Shown here piece by piece: positions 1-8,192 of a stretch of DNA of 17,208 nucleotides. The stretch lies in assembly GCA_049315745.1 (NCBI GenBank), contig JBMOJO010000063.1:1-17208 (forward strand), given 5' to 3'. The translations under genes were made by a program, and so were the position numbers. The notes under the pieces were generated by a model, which worked only from the letters and a program-made list of their open reading frames with translations, was not told the origin of the DNA and ran no database searches. How positions within the stretch are numbered: position 1 is the stretch's first letter; every line of letters starts with the position of its first letter. The stretch is from JADJPL01 sp049315745 (GTDB lineage Bacteria > Bacteroidota > Bacteroidia > Chitinophagales > Saprospiraceae).

Positions 1-79
1 TGGGCGAAAAAGAGCCATTTTTAACCCGTGAGAATCCCATCGCAACAAGTCTAATGTTTTTTGACTTATTCCAACGGCT

Positions 80-1429
80 ATGACCGGCAAAATGCCTGAA
101 ATCCTGTTCTATTCGCCGCAGGACTCCCCCAGGGTGTCCTACATCGCCCGTATTCTATTCGAAGTCTTCCGCTCCCTGCCTTACAGAACCGTCCATTCTG
201 CCGATACCTTTATCGCCTACCGGGGGCCAAAGATCAACTACGGCCCTGCCCCTATTGCCGGGCCTGAAAAGGAAATCTTCCTCCCGGCAAACGGACTATT
301 GTTTGAAACCGGCTGCGGCGCAAAAAAGCCGGAATTCGTCCAGGGAATGCCCTTTCCGGCATTTTTTCCTGCGAATGTCCCCGGGGCCGACCTCCCTTTC
401 GATTTGCCGGCCATGGTTTTTTACTTCCTCAGCCGTTATGAGGAATACCGGCCCTTTCAGGCTGACCGTTTTGGCCGTTTTCCTGCCTCGCAAAGCCTAG
501 GCTTCCAACACCGGATCCTGGACTTGCCCCTGGTAGATCTCTGGCTGAACCACCTTTATGATACCCTGGAATCCAAGTGGAATATCCCGCCAATTCCCAG
601 GGCCACCTATCGCTTTTTACCCACTTATGACATAGATATTGCCTGGGCCTATCGTTACCGGCCCTTGTGGCGGCAATTGCTGGCAAGCGGTAAGTCGCTC
701 CTGTCCCTTGACTTCAGCAGTTTGTCGGCACGCATCAAAAGCCTGTCCGGCCACCCTGACCCCTACGATCAGTACGCGTTTTTAAATGGCCTGCACAGCT
801 CATCGCCCTTTCAGCCCCTGTACTTTTTTCTGTTGGGAAATTATGCCCGTTTCGACCGCAATATTCATCATCAGGTACCTGCACTGCAGGCATTGATCAG
901 GGCAAATGCTCCGAAGGCAGGCCTGCATCCTTCGATGGCATCCAATTTCGAGCCTGGGCGCCTGGCGCTCGAAAAAAAGCGGCTTGAAACGATAACGGGC
1001 GTCCCGGCTACGCATACCCGGCAGCATTACCTGTTCCTTTCCATGCCGGAAACCTATCGCAAATTGGAGTCTGCCGGGTTTGAAATGGATTATTCGATGG
1101 GCTTTGCCGATCTGCCAGGCTTCAGGGCGGGCACGGGAACGGCTTTTCCGTGGTACGACCTCATGGCAGAGCGCCAGTCCACACTTTGGGTACAGCCCTT
1201 CCAGGTCATGGATGTTACCCTGAAGGATTATTTGGGAATAACCCCATCAGCGGCAACTGCCCGCATCGCTACAATCCTCCAACAATGCAAAGCGGTGGGC
1301 ACTACTTTTTGTACCCTCTGGCACAACAGTTCCTTTTATCCTGCAGAAGGATGGAAGGAATGGCCGGAAATGTACATCCGCCTGGTTGAAGCGGCAAATA
1401 ATTTATTTTCTTTGCAAAAAAAGCCATAG
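80..1429 (+). CDS. Polysaccharide deacetylase-like protein (DUF7033-type)
   Basis: This 449-residue protein resembles the polysaccharide-deacetylase-like proteins common in Bacteroidota, in which an N-terminal DUF7033-type region precedes a degenerate NodB-like barrel. Visible hallmarks are FYFLSRYEEY (residues 114-123), the acidic motif PTYDIDIAW (181-189) that would supply metal-binding aspartates, GLHPS (281-285), TRQHYL (313-318), the block DYSMGFADLPGFRAGT (337-352) and LWHN (413-416). There is no signal peptide, so a cytoplasmic site is likely. Relatives often sit in polysaccharide or cell-envelope clusters, but no such partner is next to it here. The ATG at 80 was chosen; an in-frame ATG at 92 is also possible, and no Shine-Dalgarno site decides between them. 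Substrate unknown. The family call is firm; deacetylase activity is inferred and may be lost, since the canonical NodB HxxxH motif is not obvious. Confidence 0.8.
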   Translation: MTGKMPEILFYSPQDSPRVSYIARILFEVFRSLPYRTVHSADTFIAYRGPKINYGPAPIAGPEKEIFLPANGLLFETGCGAKKPEFVQGMPFPAFFPANVPGADLPFDLPAMVFYFLSRYEEYRPFQADRFGRFPASQSLGFQHRILDLPLVDLWLNHLYDTLESKWNIPPIPRATYRFLPTYDIDIAWAYRYRPLWRQLLASGKSLLSLDFSSLSARIKSLSGHPDPYDQYAFLNGLHSSSPFQPLYFFLLGNYARFDRNIHHQVPALQALIRANAPKAGLHPSMASNFEPGRLALEKKRLETITGVPATHTRQHYLFLSMPETYRKLESAGFEMDYSMGFADLPGFRAGTGTAFPWYDLMAERQSTLWVQPFQVMDVTLKDYLGITPSAATARIATILQQCKAVGTTFCTLWHNSSFYPAEGWKEWPEMYIRLVEAANNLFSLQKKP

Positions 1430-1437
1430 ATTGGAAA

Positions 1438-1452
1438 ATCGGGTATCCCGAT
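1438..1452 (+). other. Small hairpin between the deacetylase-like gene and upp
   Basis: ATCGGG-TAT-CCCGAT forms a 6-bp stem nine bases after the stop codon. An overlapping alternative, GGTAT-CCCG-ATACC, is also possible. No T-run follows, so it is at best a weak or non-canonical terminator or an RNA-stability element. It lies in the 65-base gap before upp. Confidence 0.3.
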
Positions 1453-1494
1453 ACCGGTTAACCACACCTTTTCCTGCACAAAAAACACATATCC

Positions 1495-2145
1495 ATGATC
1501 TTCAATCTCAGCCAGCACGCACACATTGCCAACAAATACGTTGCAGACCTCCGCGATATCCATAAACAGCAGGACAGGATGCGCTTCCGGCAGAACGTCG
1601 AACGCCTCGGCGCTGCACTGGCCTTTGAGCTTTCCAAAACGCTGGCCTATGAGGCTAAAGAGGTCGAGACCCCGCTCGGAGTGGCAAATTGTCCCCTGCC
1701 CTCCCAGCCGCTCGTGCTGGCCACCATCCTTCGCGCAGGCCTTCCCCTTTATCAGGGTTTGTTAAATGTTTTTGACGATGCCGAGTCCGCTTTTGTTTCG
1801 GCATACCGTAAAAACCACAAAGGCGGGTCTTTCGAAATCAAGCTCGAGTACATTTCCTGTCCGGTATTGACCGATAAAATCCTCATTCTGGGGGATCCCA
1901 TGCTCGCCACAGGTGCTTCCATGGCGATCGCCACCAACGCCCTGCTCGAATACGGAAAGCCTGCGGAAATCCATTTTGTCACTGCGATCGCGTCTGTTCC
2001 CGGCCTGGAATACATTCAGCGTAATTTCCCGGATGCCCACGTCTGGATGGGCGCCCTGGACGAGGAACTCACGGCGAAGTCCTATATCGTCCCCGGTCTC
2101 GGCGATGCCGGCGATTTGGCCTACGGGGAAAAGGTACAGGAGTAG
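1495..2145 (+). CDS. upp: Uracil phosphoribosyltransferase
   Basis: This 216-residue cytoplasmic enzyme converts uracil and PRPP to UMP plus pyrophosphate in pyrimidine salvage. The PRPP-binding loop ILILGDPMLATGAS is at residues 129-142, the conserved segment ILRAGLPLYQG at 78-88, and the uracil-binding C-terminal segment GLGDAGDLAYG at 201-211. Length is normal for the family (about 208-220). The ATG at 1495 gives a standard N-terminus. It lies 65 bases downstream of the deacetylase-like gene on the same strand. A strong intrinsic terminator about 100 bases after the stop suggests the transcript ends before xth. No oddities were seen. Confidence 0.96.
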   Translation: MIFNLSQHAHIANKYVADLRDIHKQQDRMRFRQNVERLGAALAFELSKTLAYEAKEVETPLGVANCPLPSQPLVLATILRAGLPLYQGLLNVFDDAESAFVSAYRKNHKGGSFEIKLEYISCPVLTDKILILGDPMLATGASMAIATNALLEYGKPAEIHFVTAIASVPGLEYIQRNFPDAHVWMGALDEELTAKSYIVPGLGDAGDLAYGEKVQE

Positions 2146-2202
2146 GACGGGGGCGGGGCGAATCTGAGCCGGAGACCATACAAATGGATTTTGATCGCAA
2201 GG

Positions 2203-2237
2203 TTTGAATACAATTTTCCTCCGGGTAATTATCTTTG
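2203..2237 (+). promoter_or_regulatory. Candidate Bacteroidota-type promoter upstream of xth
   Basis: TATCTTTG at 2230-2237 matches the Bacteroidota -7 consensus TAnnTTTG exactly. TTTG at 2203-2206 could be the -33 element, with a 23-base spacer that is at the long end of the usual range. The predicted start falls at about 2244, exactly where the terminator hairpin begins, so a transcript from here would carry that hairpin at its 5' end. This is a sequence match only. Confidence 0.4.
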
Positions 2238-2244
2238 TTTCCAT

Positions 2245-2300
2245 GAGCGGGGCAGTAGATTTTTAGTGCAAAAAAAGTCCTGCCCCGCTCGTTTTTTCCT
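2245..2300 (+). terminator. Rho-independent terminator after upp
   Basis: A perfect 11-bp GC-rich inverted repeat (GAGCGGGGCAG at 2245-2255, CTGCCCCGCTC at 2280-2290) is followed at once by GTTTTTTCCTTT. The 24-base loop can fold further by pairing TTTTT with AAAAA. The orientation of the T-run fits transcripts coming from upp. No matching A-run lies on the other side, so it is not bidirectional. Confidence 0.85.
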
Positions 2301-2339
2301 TTAATTCGCCTTTTGACAAAACGCCACAAAACAAGCGCT

Positions 2340-3104
2340 GTGAAGATCGTCACTTACAACGTCAATGGCATTCGATCTGCGATGGATAAGGGCCTTGTCA
2401 CCTGGATGGACGCCCACCAGGCGGATATCGTGTGTCTTCAGGAGACCAAGGCCAATCCCGAGCAGGTAGATTTTGGGCCCTTCGAAGCGATGGGCTACCG
2501 GCATTACTGGCATTCTGCCGAAAAGAAAGGGTACAGTGGGGTGGTTACCTTTTGCCGTGAAGCGCCTTCGTTTATCCGGGCGGGCTGTGGAATCCCCGGG
2601 TACGACCGCGAGGGGCGTATCCTGCGCACGGATTTCGAGGGGTTTACCCTGCTCAACTGTTATTTTCCCTCCGGAACTTCGGGGGAAGAGCGTCAGGGGT
2701 TCAAGATGCAGTTTCTGGAAGACTTTTTCGACTGGGTCAATGCACTTCGGGAGGAGCGGCCCAACCTTATCATAGTAGGCGATTACAATATTGCGCACCG
2801 GGAAATAGATATCCACGACCCGGTGGGAAATAAAAAATCCACCGGTTTTTTGCCTGAAGAGCGCGCCTGGCTTTCGGAATGGTTCGATAGCGGGTTCACG
2901 GATGCTTTCCGGCATCTCCACCCCCAGAAAACGGAGTACTCCTGGTGGAGTTTCCGCGCCAATGCACGCGCCAAAAATAAGGGCTGGCGGATTGACTATA
3001 TGTCGGTATCCAATGGCCTTGCCGGCGGGCTGCGTGCGGCCGGGCATATCGGCGAGGCCCGGCATTCTGATCATTGTCCCCTCGTCGTAGAGCTGGATTT
3101 ATGA
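2340..3104 (+). CDS. xth: Exodeoxyribonuclease III (AP endonuclease family)
   Basis: This 254-residue Mg-dependent enzyme is of the ExoIII/EEP superfamily, with AP-endonuclease and 3'-5' exonuclease roles in base-excision repair. Catalytic landmarks from the GTG start: KIVTYNVNGIRSA (2-14, Asn7), CLQETK (32-37, Mg-binding Glu35), NCYFPSG (106-112, Tyr108), VGDYNIA (146-152, Asp148/Asn150), WRIDY (216-220) and the terminal HSDHCP (242-247, Asp-His pair). The start is GTG at 2340, because translation from it gives the canonical N-terminus; the frame extends back to a TTG at 2313, adding nine unconserved residues. It converges on the minus-strand membrane gene, with stops 39 bases apart. It is likely transcribed separately from upp because of the intervening terminator. 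Confidence 0.94.
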   Translation: MKIVTYNVNGIRSAMDKGLVTWMDAHQADIVCLQETKANPEQVDFGPFEAMGYRHYWHSAEKKGYSGVVTFCREAPSFIRAGCGIPGYDREGRILRTDFEGFTLLNCYFPSGTSGEERQGFKMQFLEDFFDWVNALREERPNLIIVGDYNIAHREIDIHDPVGNKKSTGFLPEERAWLSEWFDSGFTDAFRHLHPQKTEYSWWSFRANARAKNKGWRIDYMSVSNGLAGGLRAAGHIGEARHSDHCPLVVELDL

Positions 3105-3143
3105 CAGGGGGCCCAAGTGCAGCGAGAACTGCCGGGGCGGGCC

Positions 3144-3587
3144 TTATTCCTCCATTGCCGGTAGCTCGGGAGTAGCAGCCAGGACAGCCTTCAGTCGCTG
3201 CATTGAGGGCAAAAACAGGATTTTTCGGCCGAAATAACCGGGGGTTTTGAGGGTTATGGCCCCGATATGGAGAAAAAGGAAGGTACTCGTCTCTATGCGT
3301 GCGATATTATGGTAGGGATATCGGTAGTTTTTAAAGTAATTGGTCACATAGACGAACCCCTGGCCAATTTCTATACGCCGCAGGCGCAGCAGGGTAAAAT
3401 AAAACAGCGCCAGGCCGCTCAGGAAAAAGAAGGCCAGGCCGATACGGAAAGTACCGGCCGGGGTATTGCCGATGAAAGCAAGCGGCTGGAGCAGCAGTGC
3501 CGTGGTCACGGCCCCAAAAAAAACCGTCCAGAATACCGGCAGGAAGATTACAAAAAATAAAGTCGAATTACTGGATACCCTCTCCAT
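3144..3587 (-). CDS. Small two-helix membrane protein downstream of tatC (function unknown)
   Basis: This is a 147-residue protein that I do not recognise as a named family. Two hydrophobic segments at about residues 8-33 and 47-68 form a likely helical hairpin. They are followed by a basic stretch (LRLRRIEIG) and a mainly beta-rich tail of about 75 residues containing RYPYHNIARIET, which resembles the bacterial PH-like domains that follow a two-helix anchor. The ATG at 3587 lies 9 bases after the tatC stop on the same strand, so the two are very probably co-transcribed. A membrane-associated cytoplasmic domain is inferred; involvement in Tat export is only guilt by association. No signal peptide or catalytic motif is visible. 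Confidence 0.75.
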   Translation of the reverse strand: MERVSSNSTLFFVIFLPVFWTVFFGAVTTALLLQPLAFIGNTPAGTFRIGLAFFFLSGLALFYFTLLRLRRIEIGQGFVYVTNYFKNYRYPYHNIARIETSTFLFLHIGAITLKTPGYFGRKILFLPSMQRLKAVLAATPELPAMEE

Positions 3588-3596
3588 CTGATCGGA

Positions 3597-4463
3597 TTAT
3601 TCTGTAGTTTGGCGGTTTGCCTGTTCAATTTTTTGCAGTGCTGCCTCTTCTGTGGCCTCGCGCTTTTTTCGCCTCCCCGCCTCCCGTGCCGCTACAAGGA
3701 TGCTCGTCTCGTACAGCCCCATGAGCGGAAATGCGATCAAAAGCTGTGAAACGGCATCTGGTGGGCTCAGGAAAGCCGCGACGACCAGGATCACCACAAT
3801 AGCATGCCTGCGATATTCCCGCATCGTCTGGGGGCCTAACAGCCCCAGCCTGGCGAGGAAAAATACTAGAATCGGCAGCTCAAACACCAGCCCCATAGGC
3901 AGGGTGAACATAATCATGTAGCTGATGTACGAATCGAGCGTGGGCGTGTTTTCTACCCCGGGGATCGTGAAGCCCACGAGGAAATTGACGGCAAAGGGGG
4001 CGATTACGAAATATCCGAAACTGACCCCGAGCAAAAACAGCAGGGAGCAGACAAACACTACACCCCTCGCAGCCTGTCGCTCATTGGTATAAAGGCCCGG
4101 ACTGATGAAACGCCACAATTCCCAAAAAACATAAGGGAAGGCAACGATGAAACCGGCTGCAAAAGAGGTACTGATACTGGTGATGAACGCCTCTCCGAAA
4201 CCGATAGCCTGCTTGCGGAATTCCGGGGGCGAAAAACACATCGTATCCCCTATTCCGAAATAGTGCGACAGGTTACAGATTGCCCGGTAGGAAAAAAAAT
4301 CCTTGTGTGTCGGGCCGAATACCACAGAATCGAAGAACCAGCCCTGGAAAATGAACAGGACTACCCCCGCGCCAACAACCGCGACAGCCGATCGCAGGAT
4401 GTGCCAGCGCAGCTCTTCTAAATGCTCGAAAAAAGACATTTCCTTGGTAACGTTGTTCGCCAT
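3597..4463 (-). CDS. tatC: Sec-independent protein translocase TatC
   Basis: TatC is the inner-membrane subunit of the twin-arginine translocase that recognises RR signal peptides. The protein is 288 residues from the chosen ATG (4463). It carries the family N-terminus MSFFEHLEELRWHILRS, a periplasmic loop, FGEAF, LWRFISPGLYTNER, LPILVFFLARLG and the C-terminal block SPPDAVSQLLIAFPLMGLYE, with six hydrophobic segments. The frame extends upstream to 4532, but those residues look like translated leader; MSFFEHLEELR could also start at 4439. A TAnnTTTG element lies 26-33 bases before 4463. No tatA/tatB lies nearby, as is common. The first periplasmic loop (FFDSVVFGP to ICNLSHYFGIGDTMC) is long, as often seen in Bacteroidota TatC. 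The charged tail (about 255-288) is cytoplasmic. Confidence 0.95.
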   Translation of the reverse strand: MANNVTKEMSFFEHLEELRWHILRSAVAVVGAGVVLFIFQGWFFDSVVFGPTHKDFFSYRAICNLSHYFGIGDTMCFSPPEFRKQAIGFGEAFITSISTSFAAGFIVAFPYVFWELWRFISPGLYTNERQAARGVVFVCSLLFLLGVSFGYFVIAPFAVNFLVGFTIPGVENTPTLDSYISYMIMFTLPMGLVFELPILVFFLARLGLLGPQTMREYRRHAIVVILVVAAFLSPPDAVSQLLIAFPLMGLYETSILVAAREAGRRKKREATEEAALQKIEQANRQTTE

Positions 4464-4488
4464 GGCAAAGTCGCTTCGTTTGAATGGG

Positions 4489-4496
4489 CAAAAATA
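4489..4496 (-). promoter_or_regulatory. Candidate -7 element for tatC
   Basis: On the minus strand this reads TATTTTTG, an exact match to TAnnTTTG. It would start transcription at about 4482, leaving a leader of about 19 bases before the ATG at 4463. A second exact match (TACTTTTG, 4560 to 4553) lies further upstream. No convincing TTTG -33 element is spaced correctly from either. Confidence 0.4.
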
Positions 4497-4680
4497 AGAA
4501 AATACCGACGCCGCGCGACTGTAGCCCAACAATTATTAGGGGATTTTGGGTACAAAAGTATCCGGTCGCGCCTCATGTGTAGATCGTATAATTTTCCGTA
4601 ATATTACACTTGTTGCGACGGAAATGCCGCAAACTAAGTGAAGGGTCACTGAAAAACTCTAAATTAAACAAAAAACAGGC

Positions 4681-7023
4681 ATGAAATTTTTTTTGCGCTT
4701 CGCCATCCTCTCGTCTGTCATTACGGCCAACCTGAACGCCCAGTCCTTTCCGGAGCAAATCCACAGCAGCACAGACGGCCGTATGCTGTTCACCGGCAAC
4801 AAACCTGCCACCGGCCTGTACGACTCTGCCATCGTCCGGAGCGTTTACCTCGAATTCCCGCAAGCAGACTACTGGCAGCTCCTGCGCCAGAATTACAACA
4901 GCCAGACCGAAATCCCGGCAAGGATGACGGTGGACGGGCTGCGCTTAGACAGCGTTGGGGTGCGGTTTAAGGGGGAAACATCCTATTTACAGCTTCCCGC
5001 CAATGCCCAGAAGATGTCATTTAATATCTCCGTTGATTTCGTCCGGCCGGAGCAGCGCCTGATGGGCTATAAAACCCTCAATTTCCATAATGCTTTTCAG
5101 GATGAATCCTTTCTCCGCGAAGTTTTTTTCCTGTACCAGTCGCGTAAACATATCCCTGCTGCCAAGGCGAATTTCATCAACCTGTACATTAATGGGGAGT
5201 ACTGGGGGCCTTATCCCAATATCCAGCAACTCAATAAGGATTTCCTCGGGGAATGGTTCCTCAGCAACGACGGCTGCAACTGGCGGGCCGAGCGCCCCGG
5301 CATCACCGGCCCCGGCGGCCCCTGGGGCGATGGTACCGCCGCACTCAACTTTCTCGGCGCCGATACCTCCCGCTACCAGCAATACTACAACCTGAAAAGC
5401 AGCGATGTGCCGGGCCCATGGTCGAAACTGGCGGCGGCCTGCGACGCGCTCAATAACACCCCTGCCGCGAACCTGCCGGATGTCCTGCCAAAATACTTCG
5501 ACATTGACCGGGTCCTCTGGCACCTGGCCACAGAAATCGCTTTCTCTGACGACGACAGCTACGTGCATAAAGGCAAAAATGATTTCTACGTCTATTTCGA
5601 GCCCGAAACAGGCCGTATTACGCTCGTGGAATGCGACGGTAACAGCGTTATGAACCCTGGATTGGCCAACTGGAGCCCTTTTTACAACGAAGCGAAGGTC
5701 AATTATCCGCTCCTCAACAAAGTTCTCGCCGTACCCCAATGGCGGCAACGCTATCTCGCACATTTGCGCACCATCATCGCCGAGGAGATGGACCCCCAGG
5801 CGTGCAATGTGATCTTGGATAATCTCCGGAGGCAGATCGAGCCCTTCGTTCAGAACGACCCCAAAAAGTTATACCCCTACCAGCGCTTCATTGACGAGTT
5901 TCCCGTCCTGCGCAACTTTATTGCTTCCAGGCGCAATTTCCTTTTTGCCAATCCGGAAGTTGCACAAATCGCCCCTGCGATTTCGGACGTCCGTTACATC
6001 AACACCAACGGGCAATTATGGACACCCCCTGCTGCCCTGGAAAAGGTCGCCGTACAGGCAAAGGTCAGCGCAGCGACCGGCCTTCACCAGGTCAATCTCT
6101 ACTATTCCAATCAAATCGTCGGCAATTTTACCCAGCAGAAAATGTATGACGATGGGCTGCACGGCGATGGGGCCTCCGGCGATGGCGTCTTTGGTGCATC
6201 TATTCCGGGCCAGGCTGCCGGCGCCTGGGTGCGCTTTTATATCGAAGCGGTTGCCGCAAATGCTGCCCGGACGGTCGCGTATCTGCCGCAAGGTGCAGAA
6301 CACAACGTGTTTGTTTATGCCGTAAAAACTTCCAACGTGGCAAATGTCGGGGTGAAAGTCAACGAACTGATGGCTTCCAACACAAAAACGGTGAAAGATG
6401 AAGCAGGGGAGTACGAAGATTGGATAGAGCTGTACAACCTGTCTGATCAGGATATAGACCTGAGCGGATATTTTCTCAGCGACAACCCGGCCAACTTGCC
6501 GAAATGGGAAATCCGCAGCGGAACGATCATCCCTGCCAAAGGGTTTTTGACCTTCTGGGCCGATGAGGATGGCAGCCAGGGCCCCAGGCATTGTAATTTT
6601 AAGCTCTCTGCCGGCGGGGAAGTCGTCATATTACTCGACCGCGACCGCAATATCGTGGACTCGGTGGCTTTTGGCGCCCAGGAGGCGGATAGGGGCTACG
6701 CCCGTGTCCCGGATGGCGCGGGAAGCTTCAGGATACAATCCCCGACGTTCGGCGCAAGCAACGAACTTGCGACGGCCTTGGTAAGGCCTCATCCCCTGCC
6801 AGGCGCACTGGAAATCTATCCCAACCCCACCTCGTCCAGGTTTGTGGTGAAAGTGCCCGGGGCAAGAACCGACCGGTTATTGGAGGTCTTTGATTCAGGT
6901 GGGAGTGCGGTACTCCGTCGCCAGGCGTTGGAAGAAAATATTTTGGATACCACCTCCTGGCCGGCCGGCCTGTACTTTATCCGCTGCGGGAATGCCGCCG
7001 GGCGGGTGATTGTTATGGATTGA
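4681..7023 (+). CDS. Secreted CotH-kinase family protein with lamin-tail and T9SS type A sorting domains
   Basis: The protein is 780 residues. A signal peptide (about 1-20, ending NLNA) is followed by a CotH domain (about 50-425) with GVRFKGETS (93-101), FHNAFQDESFLRE (135-147), NLYINGEYWGPYPN (167-180) and the acidic sites SDDDSY (289-294) and ECDGNS (317-322), placed where the family has its metal-binding acids. Residues 434-549 look like a beta-sandwich with an Asp/Gly loop DGLHGDGASGDGVF (491-504). A lamin-tail domain (about 556-694, VNELMASN and EYEDWIELYNLS) follows. The end (about 708-780, EIYPNPTSS and AGLYFIR) is a type A T9SS sorting domain. CotH proteins are atypical protein kinases; here the domain would act outside the cell or on its surface after Sec and T9SS export. 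Catalysis is unproven. It stands alone between a divergent tatC and a convergent queA. Confidence 0.9.
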   Translation: MKFFLRFAILSSVITANLNAQSFPEQIHSSTDGRMLFTGNKPATGLYDSAIVRSVYLEFPQADYWQLLRQNYNSQTEIPARMTVDGLRLDSVGVRFKGETSYLQLPANAQKMSFNISVDFVRPEQRLMGYKTLNFHNAFQDESFLREVFFLYQSRKHIPAAKANFINLYINGEYWGPYPNIQQLNKDFLGEWFLSNDGCNWRAERPGITGPGGPWGDGTAALNFLGADTSRYQQYYNLKSSDVPGPWSKLAAACDALNNTPAANLPDVLPKYFDIDRVLWHLATEIAFSDDDSYVHKGKNDFYVYFEPETGRITLVECDGNSVMNPGLANWSPFYNEAKVNYPLLNKVLAVPQWRQRYLAHLRTIIAEEMDPQACNVILDNLRRQIEPFVQNDPKKLYPYQRFIDEFPVLRNFIASRRNFLFANPEVAQIAPAISDVRYINTNGQLWTPPAALEKVAVQAKVSAATGLHQVNLYYSNQIVGNFTQQKMYDDGLHGDGASGDGVFGASIPGQAAGAWVRFYIEAVAANAARTVAYLPQGAEHNVFVYAVKTSNVANVGVKVNELMASNTKTVKDEAGEYEDWIELYNLSDQDIDLSGYFLSDNPANLPKWEIRSGTIIPAKGFLTFWADEDGSQGPRHCNFKLSAGGEVVILLDRDRNIVDSVAFGAQEADRGYARVPDGAGSFRIQSPTFGASNELATALVRPHPLPGALEIYPNPTSSRFVVKVPGARTDRLLEVFDSGGSAVLRRQALEENILDTTSWPAGLYFIRCGNAAGRVIVMD

Positions 7024-7038
7024 CAAACCCTTGCCGCG

Positions 7039-8103
7039 CTAAATGATGAGCATAGCGTCGCCATAGCTAAAAAACCGATATTCCTCGCGGATGGCGGTTT
7101 CGTAGGCTTCCATCACCAGCTCATAGCCGCCGAAAGCGCAGACCATGATCAGCAGGCTCGATTTGGGCAGGTGGAAGTTGGTGACCATTGCATTGGCGAT
7201 GGTGAAATCATAGGGCGGGAAGATAAACTTGTTGGTCCACCCTTCCGCAGGCTTGAGCAGGCCGTCTGCAGAAACGGCGGATTCGACTGCGCGCATGGTC
7301 GTAGTGCCCACGGCACAGATGCGGTGGCGGCCTTCCTTGGCCTTGTTTACCAATTCCACCGATTCGTTGGGGATGCGGAAATATTCGGCGTCCATTTTGT
7401 GTTTGGACAGATCTTCGACATCAATACTGCGGAAAGTGCCCAGGCCGATATGCAGGGTGATCTCTGCGAATTCGAGCCCTTTAATTTCCAGCCGCTTCAT
7501 CAGCTCCCGGCTGAAGTGCAGCCCTGCAGTTGGGGCGGCCACTGCCCCTACCTCTTTGGCATAGACGGTCTGGTAGCGTTCCCTGTCCATTTCCTCGTTC
7601 GGGCGGACGATGTATTTCGGCAGCGGGGTATTGCCCAGCAGATAGAGCTCGCGCTGGAATTCCGACTCGGGGCCATCATACAAGAAGCGGATCGTCCTGC
7701 CCCGGGAGGTCGTGTTGTCCACTACTTCGGCTACCAGGACATCGTTGTCCTGTTCGTCACTGAAATACAATTTGTTGCCGACACGGATTTTCCGGGCCGG
7801 ATCCACGAGTACGTCCCAAAGGCGCGCATCGGCGTTGAGTTCGCGGAGGAGGAAAACTTCGATTTTGGCCCCGGTTTTTTCTTTTCTGCCGTAGAGGCGT
7901 GCCGGAAACACCTTGGTATTGTTGAAGATCATGACGTCGCCTTCGTCAAAATACCCGAGGATATCCCTAAAGGTTTTATGTTCTATTTTACCGGATTCCC
8001 GGTGCACTACCATCATACGTGCTTCGTCCCGGTTGTCTGCAGGATATTGTGCGATCAGTTTTTTGGGAAGCTCGAAAGTAAATTGAGAAAGTTTTGTCCT
8101 CAT
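7039..8103 (-). CDS. queA: S-adenosylmethionine:tRNA ribosyltransferase-isomerase
   Basis: QueA transfers and isomerises the ribose of SAM onto 7-aminomethyl-7-deazaguanine in tRNA, forming epoxyqueuosine in queuosine synthesis (anticodon position 34). The protein is 354 residues, close to the usual 340-350. Hallmarks are MIFNNTKVFPARL (58-70), APTAGLHFS (190-198), GLGTFRSIDVEDL (220-232), VGTTTMRAVES (265-275), NFHLPKSSLL (309-318) and RFFSYGDAMLI (343-353). The ATG at 8103 gives the normal N-terminus. The gene runs towards cotH and their stops are 15 bases apart. A TAnnTTTG element lies about 80 bases upstream. No other queuosine genes are in the window. Confidence 0.96.
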   Translation of the reverse strand: MRTKLSQFTFELPKKLIAQYPADNRDEARMMVVHRESGKIEHKTFRDILGYFDEGDVMIFNNTKVFPARLYGRKEKTGAKIEVFLLRELNADARLWDVLVDPARKIRVGNKLYFSDEQDNDVLVAEVVDNTTSRGRTIRFLYDGPESEFQRELYLLGNTPLPKYIVRPNEEMDRERYQTVYAKEVGAVAAPTAGLHFSRELMKRLEIKGLEFAEITLHIGLGTFRSIDVEDLSKHKMDAEYFRIPNESVELVNKAKEGRHRICAVGTTTMRAVESAVSADGLLKPAEGWTNKFIFPPYDFTIANAMVTNFHLPKSSLLIMVCAFGGYELVMEAYETAIREEYRFFSYGDAMLII

Positions 8104-8184
8104 CAGAAGTGTACATTTTCATGACTGCCCAGATCGTTTTTCTACCATTCCGCACTGAGCAAGCAGGCAATTTCAAAAATTATG

Positions 8185-8192
8185 CAAAGATA
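8185..8192 (-). promoter_or_regulatory. Candidate -7 element for queA
   Basis: On the minus strand this reads TATCTTTG, an exact TAnnTTTG match. The predicted start near 8178 gives a leader of about 75 bases before the queA ATG. A T-rich patch rather than TTTG lies at the -33 distance (around 8213-8219). Confidence 0.4.

Noticed and set aside
1..24. Possible C-terminal tail of an upstream gene (seven codons then TAA in frame 1)
   Set aside because: Far too short to tell from chance; nothing recognisable in it.
1762..2244. 160-codon open frame antisense to upp
   Set aside because: Shadow of upp; no recognisable motif.
2301..3074. 257-codon open frame antisense to xth
   Set aside because: Lies opposite a certain gene with full catalytic motifs; its translation shows no domain and is Pro/Arg/Gly-rich as expected for a shadow.
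5017..5763. 248-codon open frame antisense to the CotH domain
   Set aside because: The plus-strand CotH motifs are clear; the antisense product has no domain and a composition typical of a complement frame.
7024..7038. Bidirectional terminator between cotH and queA
   Set aside because: The gap is 15 bases with no stem; any terminator would have to lie inside coding ends and none is clear.
7171..8124. 317-codon open frame antisense to queA
   Set aside because: Opposite a well-conserved housekeeping gene; product is His/Phe-rich without motifs.
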